Of a stretch of DNA of 28,910 nucleotides, positions 1 through 7,516 are shown piece by piece. A program made the translations under genes and the position numbers. The stretch's first letter is position 1. Each line of letters opens with the position of its first letter. The notes below the pieces were generated by a model that saw nothing but the letters and a program-made list of their open reading frames with translations, did no database searches and had not been told where the DNA came from. Origin of the DNA: CAINEC01 sp046073825 (lineage in GTDB: Bacteria; Bacteroidota; Bacteroidia; AKYH767-A; OLB10); contig JBJTMY010000259.1 in assembly GCA_046073825.1 (NCBI GenBank), forward strand, positions 1-28,910, in the 5' to 3' direction.

Positions 1-74
1 CAATCCTATTGTTGTCGAAAATTATCTTAATATAACATTTAACTTTCATGAATTAAATGCTTTTTTTAGTCGAA

Positions 75-152
75 ATGTTATGCTGTTTTCTTCTATATAC
101 ATTCAACCCCAAACACCACCACCATTATCATTTTGTTGATCTTCTTTTTTAA
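75..152 (+). CDS. possible His-rich leader micro-ORF (25 aa)
   Basis: An ATG-started frame of 25 codons ends in TAA 25 bases before the receptor start at 178. Its peptide begins MLCC and holds NPKHHHHYHF, so it has two adjacent cysteines and five histidines in a six-residue stretch. No Shine-Dalgarno sequence is visible, which is normal here. No GC-rich attenuator hairpin follows: 153-177 is pure AT-rich spacer. It could be a regulatory leader peptide, a small metal-binding peptide, or chance translation of a CAC-rich leader. Only the frame and composition are seen; the function is a guess. Confidence 0.2.
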   Translation: MLCCFLLYTFNPKHHHHYHFVDLLF

Positions 153-177
153 TTAATTAACTATTAAATCCAACAAA

Positions 178-2388
178 ATGAGAAATAAAATTAGCTGGAG
201 CTTGTTGCTCTTGTTATCTATTTGCACATTTACTTATGGGCAATCCGATAGCATTCAAAAAAGTATAACCCTTGATGGTGTTATCATTACAGTAAATAAA
301 ACTACTGAAAAAATAAAAAATGTTTCTCAAGAGGTAAAAGTGTTTACCAAAGAAAATATTGAATCATGTAATCCAGCATCTTCCGCTGACTTACTTTTTC
401 AAAAAGGACTTCAAGTTCAAATGAGTCAACAGGGTGGAGGTAGCCCAACCTTACGTGGCTTTGAAGCGAGCAGAATTGTATTAATGATAGACGGTGTTCG
501 AATGAATAATTTAATCTATCGCGCGGGTCATTTGCAGGATATTATTAAAACAGACGTGAATTTGTTAGATCGTGTTGAAGTATTATACGGCCCTTCTTCT
601 ACTATTTACGGCAGTGATGCCCTCGGCGGGGTGATTAATTTAATTACTAAAAATGCGTTATTTGCTAGTACTGATAATAAAAAGGAATTTCATGTTTCTT
701 TCTTATCTAAATATGCATCGGCTAATAGTGGAATTACAAATCATTTAGATGTTAACTACGGGACAAATAATTTCGCTTCTTTAACTTCTTTTTCCATCAG
801 TCAGTTCGGCGATTTAATGGGCGGAAAAAATCAAAATCCGTTTTATAATGGAACCTATGGAGAACGTCCATACTATGTAGAGACAGTTAATGGTGTAGAT
901 TCAATAATGAAAAATCCGAATCGTTATAGGCAAGTTGGAACAGCTTATCATCAAATTGATTTTATTCAGAAGTTTTCTTGGAAGCAAAATTCCAATACAA
1001 CTCAAGATTTGAATTTTCAATACTCTACAACGAATGACGTACCTCGTTACGATCGTTTAACTGATATGAGTGGAGGTAATTTAAAATATGCTGAATGGTA
1101 TTATGGTCCTCAAACGCGCATGATGCTAGCTTATTCCATGAATCATGTAAATCAAAATCGTTGGGCTCAATTATATCATGTAGGTTTAAGTTATCAATCA
1201 TTAGAAGAAAGTCGACATAGTCGTAGTTATAAGGGAAGTACAAGAAATAACCGAATCGAAAACGTAGGGGTTGTAGGTTTTGATGTGTATGCTCAGCATT
1301 CAAGTGAAAAAAGTAAATTGATAATTGGAGTTGATGGCCAGATGAATTCATTAAAATCAACTGCTAACAAGGTAAATATTATTAGCGGAACTTCATCACC
1401 GTTAGATACGCGTTATCCGGATGGCGATAATTCAATGAACTATATTGGACTTTATTTATCGCATACTACTTCTCTTTCCTCAACAACTACATTAATTGAT
1501 GGTGTTCGAGTAGGATACTCAGCTTTAAAATCAACATTGGTGGATACCGCCTTGATGTTTCATTTGCCTTATACTTCTATCGAACAAACAAGTCCTGTAT
1601 ATTCTGCTTCCATGGGTATTGTAAACAGACCCTCTGATGCAACTAAATTGAGTTTTACCATCGCATCAGGTTATCGCGTGCCCAATGTAGATGATTTGTC
1701 AAAGATTTTTGGCTCATCTCCTGGAAATGTGATTGTGCCCAATAAAGAATTGAAGCCAGAACAAACTATTAATTATGAACTAGGATTTACGCGTATTGTA
1801 AATGAGAAAACCAGTATTGAAAATTACTTGTTTTATACTTCTGTAAAAAACATTGCAGTAGTTGACAAGTACACCTTCAATGGCAAAGATTCTATTGATT
1901 ATGATGGTACGTTAAGTCAGGTAATGGCAAATCAAAATAAACAACAAGCTTATATTTATGGGATTAGTTCCAATTTAACGACACTATTGGACAATCACTT
2001 CACCCTTCAAACGGGTTTCAATTATACCTATGGGCGTATAAAAACAGATTCTGTTGATAGTCCTTTGGATCATATTCCTCCTTTCCAGGCACGGATGTCC
2101 TTGAAATATCAAACAGAAAAATTCAGCTCTTTGTTTTATGCCAATTATAATGGATCAAAGCAACTGAAAGATTATTTTTTAAATGGAGAGGATAATGAGC
2201 AATACGCTACCAGTACGGGGATGCCTGCTTGGTGTACATTAAACTTAAGTGTATCGTATAAGATTCATAAAAATATCAATTTAAATTTCGCTATTGAAAA
2301 TTTACTAGACACACAGTATCGTGTATTTGCTAGTGGGATGAACGCGGCGGGACGCAATTTTATTCTTTCGCTTAGAGGTAATTTCTAA
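178..2388 (+). CDS. TonB-dependent outer-membrane receptor
   Basis: A 736-residue outer-membrane receptor expected to import a scarce ligand using TonB/proton-motive energy. A signal peptide (hydrophobic LLLLLS core, likely cut after TYG before QSD) is followed by a plug domain at about 45-155. The plug contains LRGFEASRIVLMIDGVR, YRAGHLQDI and RVEVLYGPSSTIYGSDALGG, and a long beta-barrel ends in the terminal Phe typical of outer-membrane proteins. It lacks the N-terminal carboxypeptidase-regulatory domain of SusC-type receptors and has no SusD partner beside it, so a siderophore, heme, cobalamin or metal substrate is more likely than a glycan. The arginine/GHLQ region of the plug resembles heme-type and other Bacteroidota receptors, but the ligand cannot be read from sequence. 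Transcribed alone, with a terminator directly downstream. Confidence 0.9.
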   Translation: MRNKISWSLLLLLSICTFTYGQSDSIQKSITLDGVIITVNKTTEKIKNVSQEVKVFTKENIESCNPASSADLLFQKGLQVQMSQQGGGSPTLRGFEASRIVLMIDGVRMNNLIYRAGHLQDIIKTDVNLLDRVEVLYGPSSTIYGSDALGGVINLITKNALFASTDNKKEFHVSFLSKYASANSGITNHLDVNYGTNNFASLTSFSISQFGDLMGGKNQNPFYNGTYGERPYYVETVNGVDSIMKNPNRYRQVGTAYHQIDFIQKFSWKQNSNTTQDLNFQYSTTNDVPRYDRLTDMSGGNLKYAEWYYGPQTRMMLAYSMNHVNQNRWAQLYHVGLSYQSLEESRHSRSYKGSTRNNRIENVGVVGFDVYAQHSSEKSKLIIGVDGQMNSLKSTANKVNIISGTSSPLDTRYPDGDNSMNYIGLYLSHTTSLSSTTTLIDGVRVGYSALKSTLVDTALMFHLPYTSIEQTSPVYSASMGIVNRPSDATKLSFTIASGYRVPNVDDLSKIFGSSPGNVIVPNKELKPEQTINYELGFTRIVNEKTSIENYLFYTSVKNIAVVDKYTFNGKDSIDYDGTLSQVMANQNKQQAYIYGISSNLTTLLDNHFTLQTGFNYTYGRIKTDSVDSPLDHIPPFQARMSLKYQTEKFSSLFYANYNGSKQLKDYFLNGEDNEQYATSTGMPAWCTLNLSVSYKIHKNINLNFAIENLLDTQYRVFASGMNAAGRNFILSLRGNF

Positions 2389-2396
2389 TGTAATTT

Positions 2397-2431
2397 AAAA
2401 ACAAAGCCCCGAATTTCGGGGCTTTGTTTTT
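2397..2431. terminator. two-way intrinsic terminator
   Basis: Near-perfect hairpin: arms of about 15 bases around a 3-base loop, with a GCCCCGA/TCGGGGC core flanked by A-rich and T-rich runs. It sits between the convergent ends of the receptor gene (stop 2386-2388) and the peptidase gene (stop at 2430-2432), so it can serve both. It overlaps the last bases of the peptidase stop codon region. Confidence 0.9.
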
Positions 2432-4601
2432 ATAAGTTGTTTATGATAAAGTCAGTCATTTTTGTGTACAAATGCAATCTAGCACCATCACCATAAATGC
2501 CATGATTTCGATTAGGGTATATAAACAAATCAAATTGCTTGTTGTATTTTACTAGTGCATTGATAAAGTCCATTGAGTTTTGCATGTGCACATTATCATC
2601 AGCAGAACCATGTATTAATAAAAATTTACCCTTTAAATCTTTCGCATAGGTGGTTGGAGAGTTTTTGTCGTAACCATCTGCATTTTCCTGAGGTGTTTGT
2701 AAATAGCGTTCTGTATAAATATTATCATAATAGCGCCAATTAGTAACTGGAGCGACAGCAATTCCTAGCTTAAATTGAGTATGAACTTTAGTCATGAGTA
2801 AGGACGTCATATATCCTCCAAAACTCCAACCCCAAACACCCATTCTACTATTTTCAACATAGGGAAGTCCCTTTATATAATTAGAGCCTGATATTTGATC
2901 ATCCACTTCTAATTTACCAAGATCTTTATAAATGCAGTTTGCCCATTCTAATCCACGTCCTGGTGTACCTCTGTTTTCAATACTAGCAATGATATAACCT
3001 CTTTGAGCAAGCATTTGATGCCATAAGTAGTTAGGGCCATCCCAATCGTTTGTAACAGTTTGTACTCCCGGCCCACCGTAAACATTAATGAGCACAGGGT
3101 ATTTTAAGGTAGAGTCAAAGTCAGGAGGGTAAATCATCCAACCATAAAATTCTACACCATTTTTATTTTTAAAGGTAAACTCTTTTGTTTTTCCGAGGTG
3201 ATACTCTTGTAATGCAGCTTTTAAATCACGGTTGTCTTCTAAAATACGAAGGGTTTTTCCTAAGTTGTTAATTACTGAACAAGTATATGGTTTTCCATAC
3301 GAAGAATAAGTATCAATAAAATATTTAAATCCATTACTGAATGAGGCATTATGAGTGCCTTTTTCAGGAGTTAAATTTGTTTTTTTGCCGTCATTGGTAA
3401 TCGCATATACATAACGTTCAGTTGGACTTAATTCGGTGGATAAATAGTAAAAAGTTTTTTTGTTTTCATCATATCCATAATAACTCGATACTTCAAAATT
3501 TCCCTTTGTAATTTGTTTTGCTTGTTTGCCATCCATCGAGTATAAATAAATATGATTATAACCATCACGCGTTGACGTCCAAATAAATTGGTTTCCGTTT
3601 TCTAGAAAAGTTAAGTCGTCTGTGATTTCTATAAAGGAAGAATTATCTTCTTTTATTATCGCTTTAGTTGAGTTTTCAGTTGTATTATAGAATAAAAGCT
3701 CCAAATGATTTTGATGACGATTAAGTGTTTGAATACTTAATATTGATGGATTCTTTGTCCATTTGATTCTTGGGATATATTCGCGTTCCGTTCCGGTGTT
3801 TATTCGTGAATTGTTTTTTGAATTTATATCATATACATAAATTTCAACTTTTGAATTTTCTTCCCCTGCTTTTGGATATTTATATTTTTCTTCTTTCGGA
3901 TATAAATCGCCGTAATAAGTTAAGTTAAATTCTTTTACGTTGCTTTCGTCAAATTTATAATAGGCTAATTTTTTTCCATCTGGAGACCATTGGTATGCTA
4001 CATCCATGCTGAATTCTTCTTCATAAACCCAATCAGTAGCACCATTAATAATTGAATTTTTCTTTCCATCAGTAGTAACTGCAGTTTCCGCTTTTGATTG
4101 TAAATTATAAATATATAGATTATTGTTTTTTACATAAGCTAATTGTGTATTATCTGGTGAAAACTGGCAATACATTACTTTTTCAGTCTGAGTAATTTTT
4201 GATAATTGTTTGGTTAATCTGTTAAAAATAAAATAATCAGATTTGCTCGAATGACGATAAATGGATTCTGTATTAGTTGCAATCAAAATTAAGTGCTCAT
4301 CGGGGCTAAAACTATAGCTGCTTACAGAAATAGTATCTCCATTAAAAACTAAATCATTTGTGGTGAGTATTGTTTCAATTGCTTTTCCATCTTTAAACGC
4401 ATATTTTACAATTTGAAAACTGGGTGTATACACTGAGTTGGTATAATGCTCTCCATTGTTCATCGAATTAAATCCGCTCACTGTTTTAGCTGTTAATTTT
4501 CTGCTTCCCCAGATGTCTTCAAGTTGAATAAACCCTTTTTGCGCATAACTATTCATTTGAGTAAATAACGCGAGCAGTATAACGGTTAAAATCTTTTTCA
4601 T
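2430..4601 (-). CDS. S9B dipeptidyl peptidase IV family protein
   Basis: A 723-residue exported serine peptidase that probably removes X-Pro (or X-Ala) dipeptides from peptide N-termini in the periplasm or at the surface. Signal peptide at 1-20 (cut near SYA-QKG). An N-terminal eight-bladed propeller (DPPIV_N) spans about 60-450, with the double-Glu substrate motif DWVYEEEF at 190-197, and a C-terminal alpha/beta hydrolase domain (Peptidase_S9) spans about 510-723. The catalytic triad is intact: Ser593 in GWSFGG, Asp668 in HGSADDNVH and His700 in NRNHGIY. The length is normal for bacterial DPP IV. It is divergent from the gene at 4686 and has its own -7 box. Whether it is true DPP IV or a sister S9B peptidase of different specificity cannot be settled from sequence. 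Confidence 0.92.
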   Translation of the reverse strand: MKKILTVILLALFTQMNSYAQKGFIQLEDIWGSRKLTAKTVSGFNSMNNGEHYTNSVYTPSFQIVKYAFKDGKAIETILTTNDLVFNGDTISVSSYSFSPDEHLILIATNTESIYRHSSKSDYFIFNRLTKQLSKITQTEKVMYCQFSPDNTQLAYVKNNNLYIYNLQSKAETAVTTDGKKNSIINGATDWVYEEEFSMDVAYQWSPDGKKLAYYKFDESNVKEFNLTYYGDLYPKEEKYKYPKAGEENSKVEIYVYDINSKNNSRINTGTEREYIPRIKWTKNPSILSIQTLNRHQNHLELLFYNTTENSTKAIIKEDNSSFIEITDDLTFLENGNQFIWTSTRDGYNHIYLYSMDGKQAKQITKGNFEVSSYYGYDENKKTFYYLSTELSPTERYVYAITNDGKKTNLTPEKGTHNASFSNGFKYFIDTYSSYGKPYTCSVINNLGKTLRILEDNRDLKAALQEYHLGKTKEFTFKNKNGVEFYGWMIYPPDFDSTLKYPVLINVYGGPGVQTVTNDWDGPNYLWHQMLAQRGYIIASIENRGTPGRGLEWANCIYKDLGKLEVDDQISGSNYIKGLPYVENSRMGVWGWSFGGYMTSLLMTKVHTQFKLGIAVAPVTNWRYYDNIYTERYLQTPQENADGYDKNSPTTYAKDLKGKFLLIHGSADDNVHMQNSMDFINALVKYNKQFDLFIYPNRNHGIYGDGARLHLYTKMTDFIINNL

Positions 4602-4627
4602 AATTGTTTATATTTTTTGATGGTTTA

Positions 4628-4635
4628 CAAAAGTA
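4628..4635 (-). promoter_or_regulatory. -7 box for the DPP IV-like gene
   Basis: On the minus strand this reads TACTTTTG, an exact match to the Bacteroidota TAnnTTTG -7 element, 26 bases before the ATG at 4601. No TTG is seen at the usual -33 distance. It is interleaved with the plus-strand promoter at 4640-4672. Confidence 0.5.
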
Positions 4636-4639
4636 ATAA

Positions 4640-4672
4640 TTTGCACAATTAATAATTAGTTTATTAAATTTG
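4640..4672 (+). promoter_or_regulatory. Bacteroidota promoter for the DUF4412-like gene
   Basis: A -33 element TTTG (4640-4643) and a -7 element TAAATTTG (4665-4672) are separated by 21 bases, the spacing known for the Bacteroidota primary sigma factor. Only 13 bases lie between the -7 box and the ATG at 4686, so the mRNA leader must be very short. Confidence 0.7.
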
Positions 4673-4685
4673 CGTTTCCAAAACA

Positions 4686-5315
4686 ATGAAATCAAAAATA
4701 TTTTTAATTGTCGTAATTTTCACACTGTTTAATCAACTTTTATTTGCACAAATAAAAGAGGGTAAAATAGTTTATAAAATAGATTATCCTTCCATGGATT
4801 TAGGTACCGATCAAAAAGCAATGCTGCCTTCTGAGAGTGTTTGTTATTTTTCCAATAATAATTGTCGTACCGAAAGTGATGGCTTTATGGGAATGAAAAT
4901 GGTAACTATTTGTGTGAAAGACGAGGTGACGATTTTGATGGATGTGATGGGAAAGAAAATTGCCATGCATCCAGCAGATGATAAAAAAGCAAAGACGAAA
5001 ACCCCTGAAATTATCTACACCGATGAAGTGAAGAAAATTGCAGGACATGATTGTAAAAAAGCTATTATTACTTTTGATGTATCTACTAAAATGACTGTTT
5101 GGTGTGCCGAAGATATTATTGGTGGTGGTAGCTGGGGAGGTAATTTTGAAAATCTGAAAGGTGCTCCTTTAGAGTACACTGCAGACATGAATTCAATGTC
5201 CATGACCATGGTAGCCACCAATGTGAGTGAAGAGAAGGTGTCCAAAGATAAATTTGTGATTCCCTCTGATTATGAAATGACGACTCTTGAAAATTTAGAA
5301 AAACAATTTAAATAA
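4686..5315 (+). CDS. exported DUF4412/GLPGLI-like protein
   Basis: A 209-residue exported protein of unknown function. Signal peptide at 1-21 (ends LLFAQ). The mature part begins IKEGKIVYKIDYP and continues as alternating beta strands. It has the features of DUF4412/GLPGLI-type proteins of Bacteroidota: an early 'GKI.Y.I' strand, a KKIAGHDCKKAI segment, a TVWCAEDI segment and a late LKGAPLEY segment. Cysteines occur in the CYFSNNNC region and in the GHDCKK and VWCAED segments and might form disulfides. There is no lipobox, so it is probably periplasmic. First gene of a plus-strand run with the SdpI-like protein (20-base gap) and the M61 peptidase. The family assignment comes from recalled motif pattern and is moderate. 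Confidence 0.75.
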   Translation: MKSKIFLIVVIFTLFNQLLFAQIKEGKIVYKIDYPSMDLGTDQKAMLPSESVCYFSNNNCRTESDGFMGMKMVTICVKDEVTILMDVMGKKIAMHPADDKKAKTKTPEIIYTDEVKKIAGHDCKKAIITFDVSTKMTVWCAEDIIGGGSWGGNFENLKGAPLEYTADMNSMSMTMVATNVSEEKVSKDKFVIPSDYEMTTLENLEKQFK

Positions 5316-5323
5316 TACTTTTC
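5316..5323 (+). promoter_or_regulatory. weak -7-like box before the SdpI-like gene
   Basis: TACTTTTC matches TAnnTTTG at all but the last base. It starts immediately after the upstream stop codon and ends 12 bases before the ATG at 5336. No -33 TTG is found at proper spacing, so read-through from 4640 may suffice. Confidence 0.25.
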
Positions 5324-5335
5324 GCCCATTTTTAT

Positions 5336-5698
5336 ATGAACCTTTTATTACTCGTTTGTTCCTTTATTGTAATGATTATTTTCACGATTGGGGTGAAATT
5401 AAATCAACGTCCTAGTGCTTATGGTGGCTTTGGATACAAAACGAAAGTATCGATGCGCAGTGAAGAGACCTGGCACGACGGAAATGTGACTTTCGGACGT
5501 TATTTAATGATGATTGCCCCACTTCAAATAGCCGTGTTAGTGGCAACAGAACGCTATCTTCCGGAACACCCCTATCGAATTTTTACAGTGCTAGCCATCA
5601 CTACGATACTTTCCATTACCATAGCTTATTTGTTCACTCAAAATAAGTTGCGCACCATTTATTTTAAAGATGGCAAAAGACGTCCTAATTCTTTTTAA
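5336..5698 (+). CDS. small SdpI/YhfL-like membrane protein
   Basis: A 120-residue integral membrane protein with three predicted transmembrane helices (about 1-20, 51-70 and 80-100). Between helices 1 and 2 lies a loop reading YGGFGYKTKVSMRSEETWHDG. The 'GY(R/K)T..SM.SEETW' pattern is the signature of the SdpI family, known from the Bacillus immunity protein SdpI and its many small relatives. In most species the relatives have no proven toxin partner, and none is visible here, so an immunity role should not be assumed. It sits 20 bases after the DUF4412-like gene and 45 bases before the chosen start of the M61 peptidase, probably co-transcribed with the former. Confidence 0.7.
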   Translation: MNLLLLVCSFIVMIIFTIGVKLNQRPSAYGGFGYKTKVSMRSEETWHDGNVTFGRYLMMIAPLQIAVLVATERYLPEHPYRIFTVLAITTILSITIAYLFTQNKLRTIYFKDGKRRPNSF

Positions 5699-5718
5699 TT
5701 TTTGAAGGACAATTTCTT

Positions 5719-5726
5719 TACTTTTG
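5719..5726 (+). promoter_or_regulatory. -7 box for the M61 peptidase gene
   Basis: TACTTTTG, an exact TAnnTTTG match, lies 17 bases before the ATG at 5744. A TTTG at 5701-5704 is only 14 bases upstream, shorter than the usual -33 spacing. The longer TTG-started reading of this gene would translate through this box, which argues for the ATG at 5744. Confidence 0.5.
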
Positions 5727-5743
5727 CCCCAAATTATGAGCAA

Positions 5744-7516
5744 ATGAGAAAGATTGGTTTATCGGTTTTTGTTTTTCTTCTGGCAGGTCAACTTGCATTT
5801 TCGCAAGATTATATTATATCATTCCCTCATCCAGAAACCCATTATGCGCATGTAAAAGCCATTTTTAAAAATTGGAAAGGCGGCAATCTTGATATTCACT
5901 TGCCAGTTTGGGCTCCCGGTTCATATTTGGTGCGTGAGTTCTCAAAAAATGTGGAATCACTTTCTGCTGTCGATCTTAGTGGTAATAGTTTAAAAGTGAA
6001 TAAAACAAGAAAAAATATCTGGACAATTCAAGCCAGTAAGGGGGATGTAACGGTTGATTATGATGTATATGCGAATGAACTATCCGTACGTACCAGTTTC
6101 ATCGATGCAGAGCACGCCTATCTAAATGGAACAAGTGTGTTTGTATTTGCTAAAGAATATTTATCAAAAAAAGCCAATGTGACAATAATGCTAGCGGCCA
6201 ATTGGAAAACAATTTCGGTGGCATTAGACAAAGTGCCAAATATTGAAAACACATTCACCGCCGCTAATTATGATGATTTAGTAGATGCTCCTTTTGAGAT
6301 TGGGAACCATAAAGTGTTTTCATTTACATCATGTGGAGTACACCATGAGGTAGCCATGTATGGCCAGGGGAATTACGGTGAAGAGCAATTGAAAAAGGAC
6401 ATGGCAGTAATTACAGAACAAGCATTGAATGTTTTCGGAGGTCCTCATCCTTGTAAAAATTATTTGTTTATCATTCACAATTTGAATAATGGTGGCGGTG
6501 GACTTGAACATAAAAATTCAACTACCTTGCAAACCGATCGTAATGGATATACTGGTGAATCATATAAAGATTTTCTTACCTTGGTGGCACATGAGTATTT
6601 TCACCTCTGGAATGTCAAACGGATGCGTCCGAAAGCCTTAGGACCATTCGATTATGATAATGAAAATTACACGAATCTTTTGTTTGTGTCGGAAGGGTTT
6701 ACTGCTTACTATGAAGACCTGATTGTTTTTAGAAGTGGTTTTTTTACGCGTCAGGAGTTTTTACAGAAAATAGCGAATTCATTTTCTTATTCGGATAATC
6801 AGCTGGGAGCTACTATTCAGCCTTTAAATGAAGCAAGTTTTGATGCTTGGATTAAGTATTATCGTCCAAATGAAAACTCTGCTAATAGTACAGTAAGTTA
6901 TTATTCAAAAGGGGCTGCTGTGGCTGCTGCATTAGATATGATTATTCGAACTAAAACGAATGGAAAAAAATCGTTGGATGATGTAATGCAAGTGTTATAT
7001 CAAACTTATTATTTGGGATATAGCCGTGGATTTACCGATATGGAGTTTCAAGATGCAGTAAGTCAAATTGCAGGTATAAATATGAATGATTTTTTCAAAA
7101 AGTACGTTTTTGCCACAAATCAAATTCCTTTTGATACTATTAGTAATGAAATAGGGCTGGTACTAGATGATAATTTTGCTGATGAGGAAAAAGTGTATTT
7201 GGGATTTAATAGTACGGCAAGTAAAAACACCATTTCTTCTGTCGAAAGAAATTCTCCAGCATGGTTAGTGGGATTGAATGTAGGAGATGAAATTATTGCT
7301 ATAAATGATTATCGTTTTAATGGAGACCTAAATGCAAGTATATCGAATGTGAAAATTAATGATTACGTAAATGTGTTAGTTTCACGCAACGGAGTCATTA
7401 AAAAGTTTACGATGAAAGCCATCAATACTCCTTATGTCAGTTATTTCCTTGAGCTAACGGCAAGTCTTACCGAAAACCAAAAAAAGGTATTGAAAGGATG
7501 GTTAGGGGAGTTTTAA
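5744..7516 (+). CDS. M61 family metallopeptidase with PDZ domain
   Basis: A 590-residue exported zinc aminopeptidase of the glycyl-aminopeptidase (M61) family. From the chosen ATG a clean signal peptide is read (MRKIGLSVFVFLLAG, cut before QDY). The family's N-terminal beta domain follows (PVWAPGSYLVREFSKNV is a hallmark), then the catalytic domain with zinc ligands H283 and H287 in HEYFHLWN and E317 in SEGFTAYYED. A PDZ-like domain lies near 500-565, containing NSPAWLVGLNVGDEIIAIN. All zinc ligands are present and the length is normal. The frame is open upstream to a TTG at 5702, but that adds 14 residues ahead of the signal peptide and crosses a -7 box, so it was rejected. It probably degrades peptides in the periplasm or at the surface. 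Confidence 0.92.
   Translation: MRKIGLSVFVFLLAGQLAFSQDYIISFPHPETHYAHVKAIFKNWKGGNLDIHLPVWAPGSYLVREFSKNVESLSAVDLSGNSLKVNKTRKNIWTIQASKGDVTVDYDVYANELSVRTSFIDAEHAYLNGTSVFVFAKEYLSKKANVTIMLAANWKTISVALDKVPNIENTFTAANYDDLVDAPFEIGNHKVFSFTSCGVHHEVAMYGQGNYGEEQLKKDMAVITEQALNVFGGPHPCKNYLFIIHNLNNGGGGLEHKNSTTLQTDRNGYTGESYKDFLTLVAHEYFHLWNVKRMRPKALGPFDYDNENYTNLLFVSEGFTAYYEDLIVFRSGFFTRQEFLQKIANSFSYSDNQLGATIQPLNEASFDAWIKYYRPNENSANSTVSYYSKGAAVAAALDMIIRTKTNGKKSLDDVMQVLYQTYYLGYSRGFTDMEFQDAVSQIAGINMNDFFKKYVFATNQIPFDTISNEIGLVLDDNFADEEKVYLGFNSTASKNTISSVERNSPAWLVGLNVGDEIIAINDYRFNGDLNASISNVKINDYVNVLVSRNGVIKKFTMKAINTPYVSYFLELTASLTENQKKVLKGWLGEF

Noticed and set aside
1025..1360. 111-codon minus-strand frame inside the TonB receptor gene
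   Set aside because: Antisense to a well-supported receptor; His/Asn/Leu-rich composition and no recognisable domain.
178..2388. SusC-type polysaccharide utilisation locus
   Set aside because: The receptor lacks the SusC N-terminal domain, and no SusD or glycoside hydrolase gene is present.
5336..5698. SdpI-like gene as part of a toxin-immunity system
   Set aside because: No SdpC-like toxin or SdpR-like regulator is nearby, and SdpI relatives are widespread without toxins.
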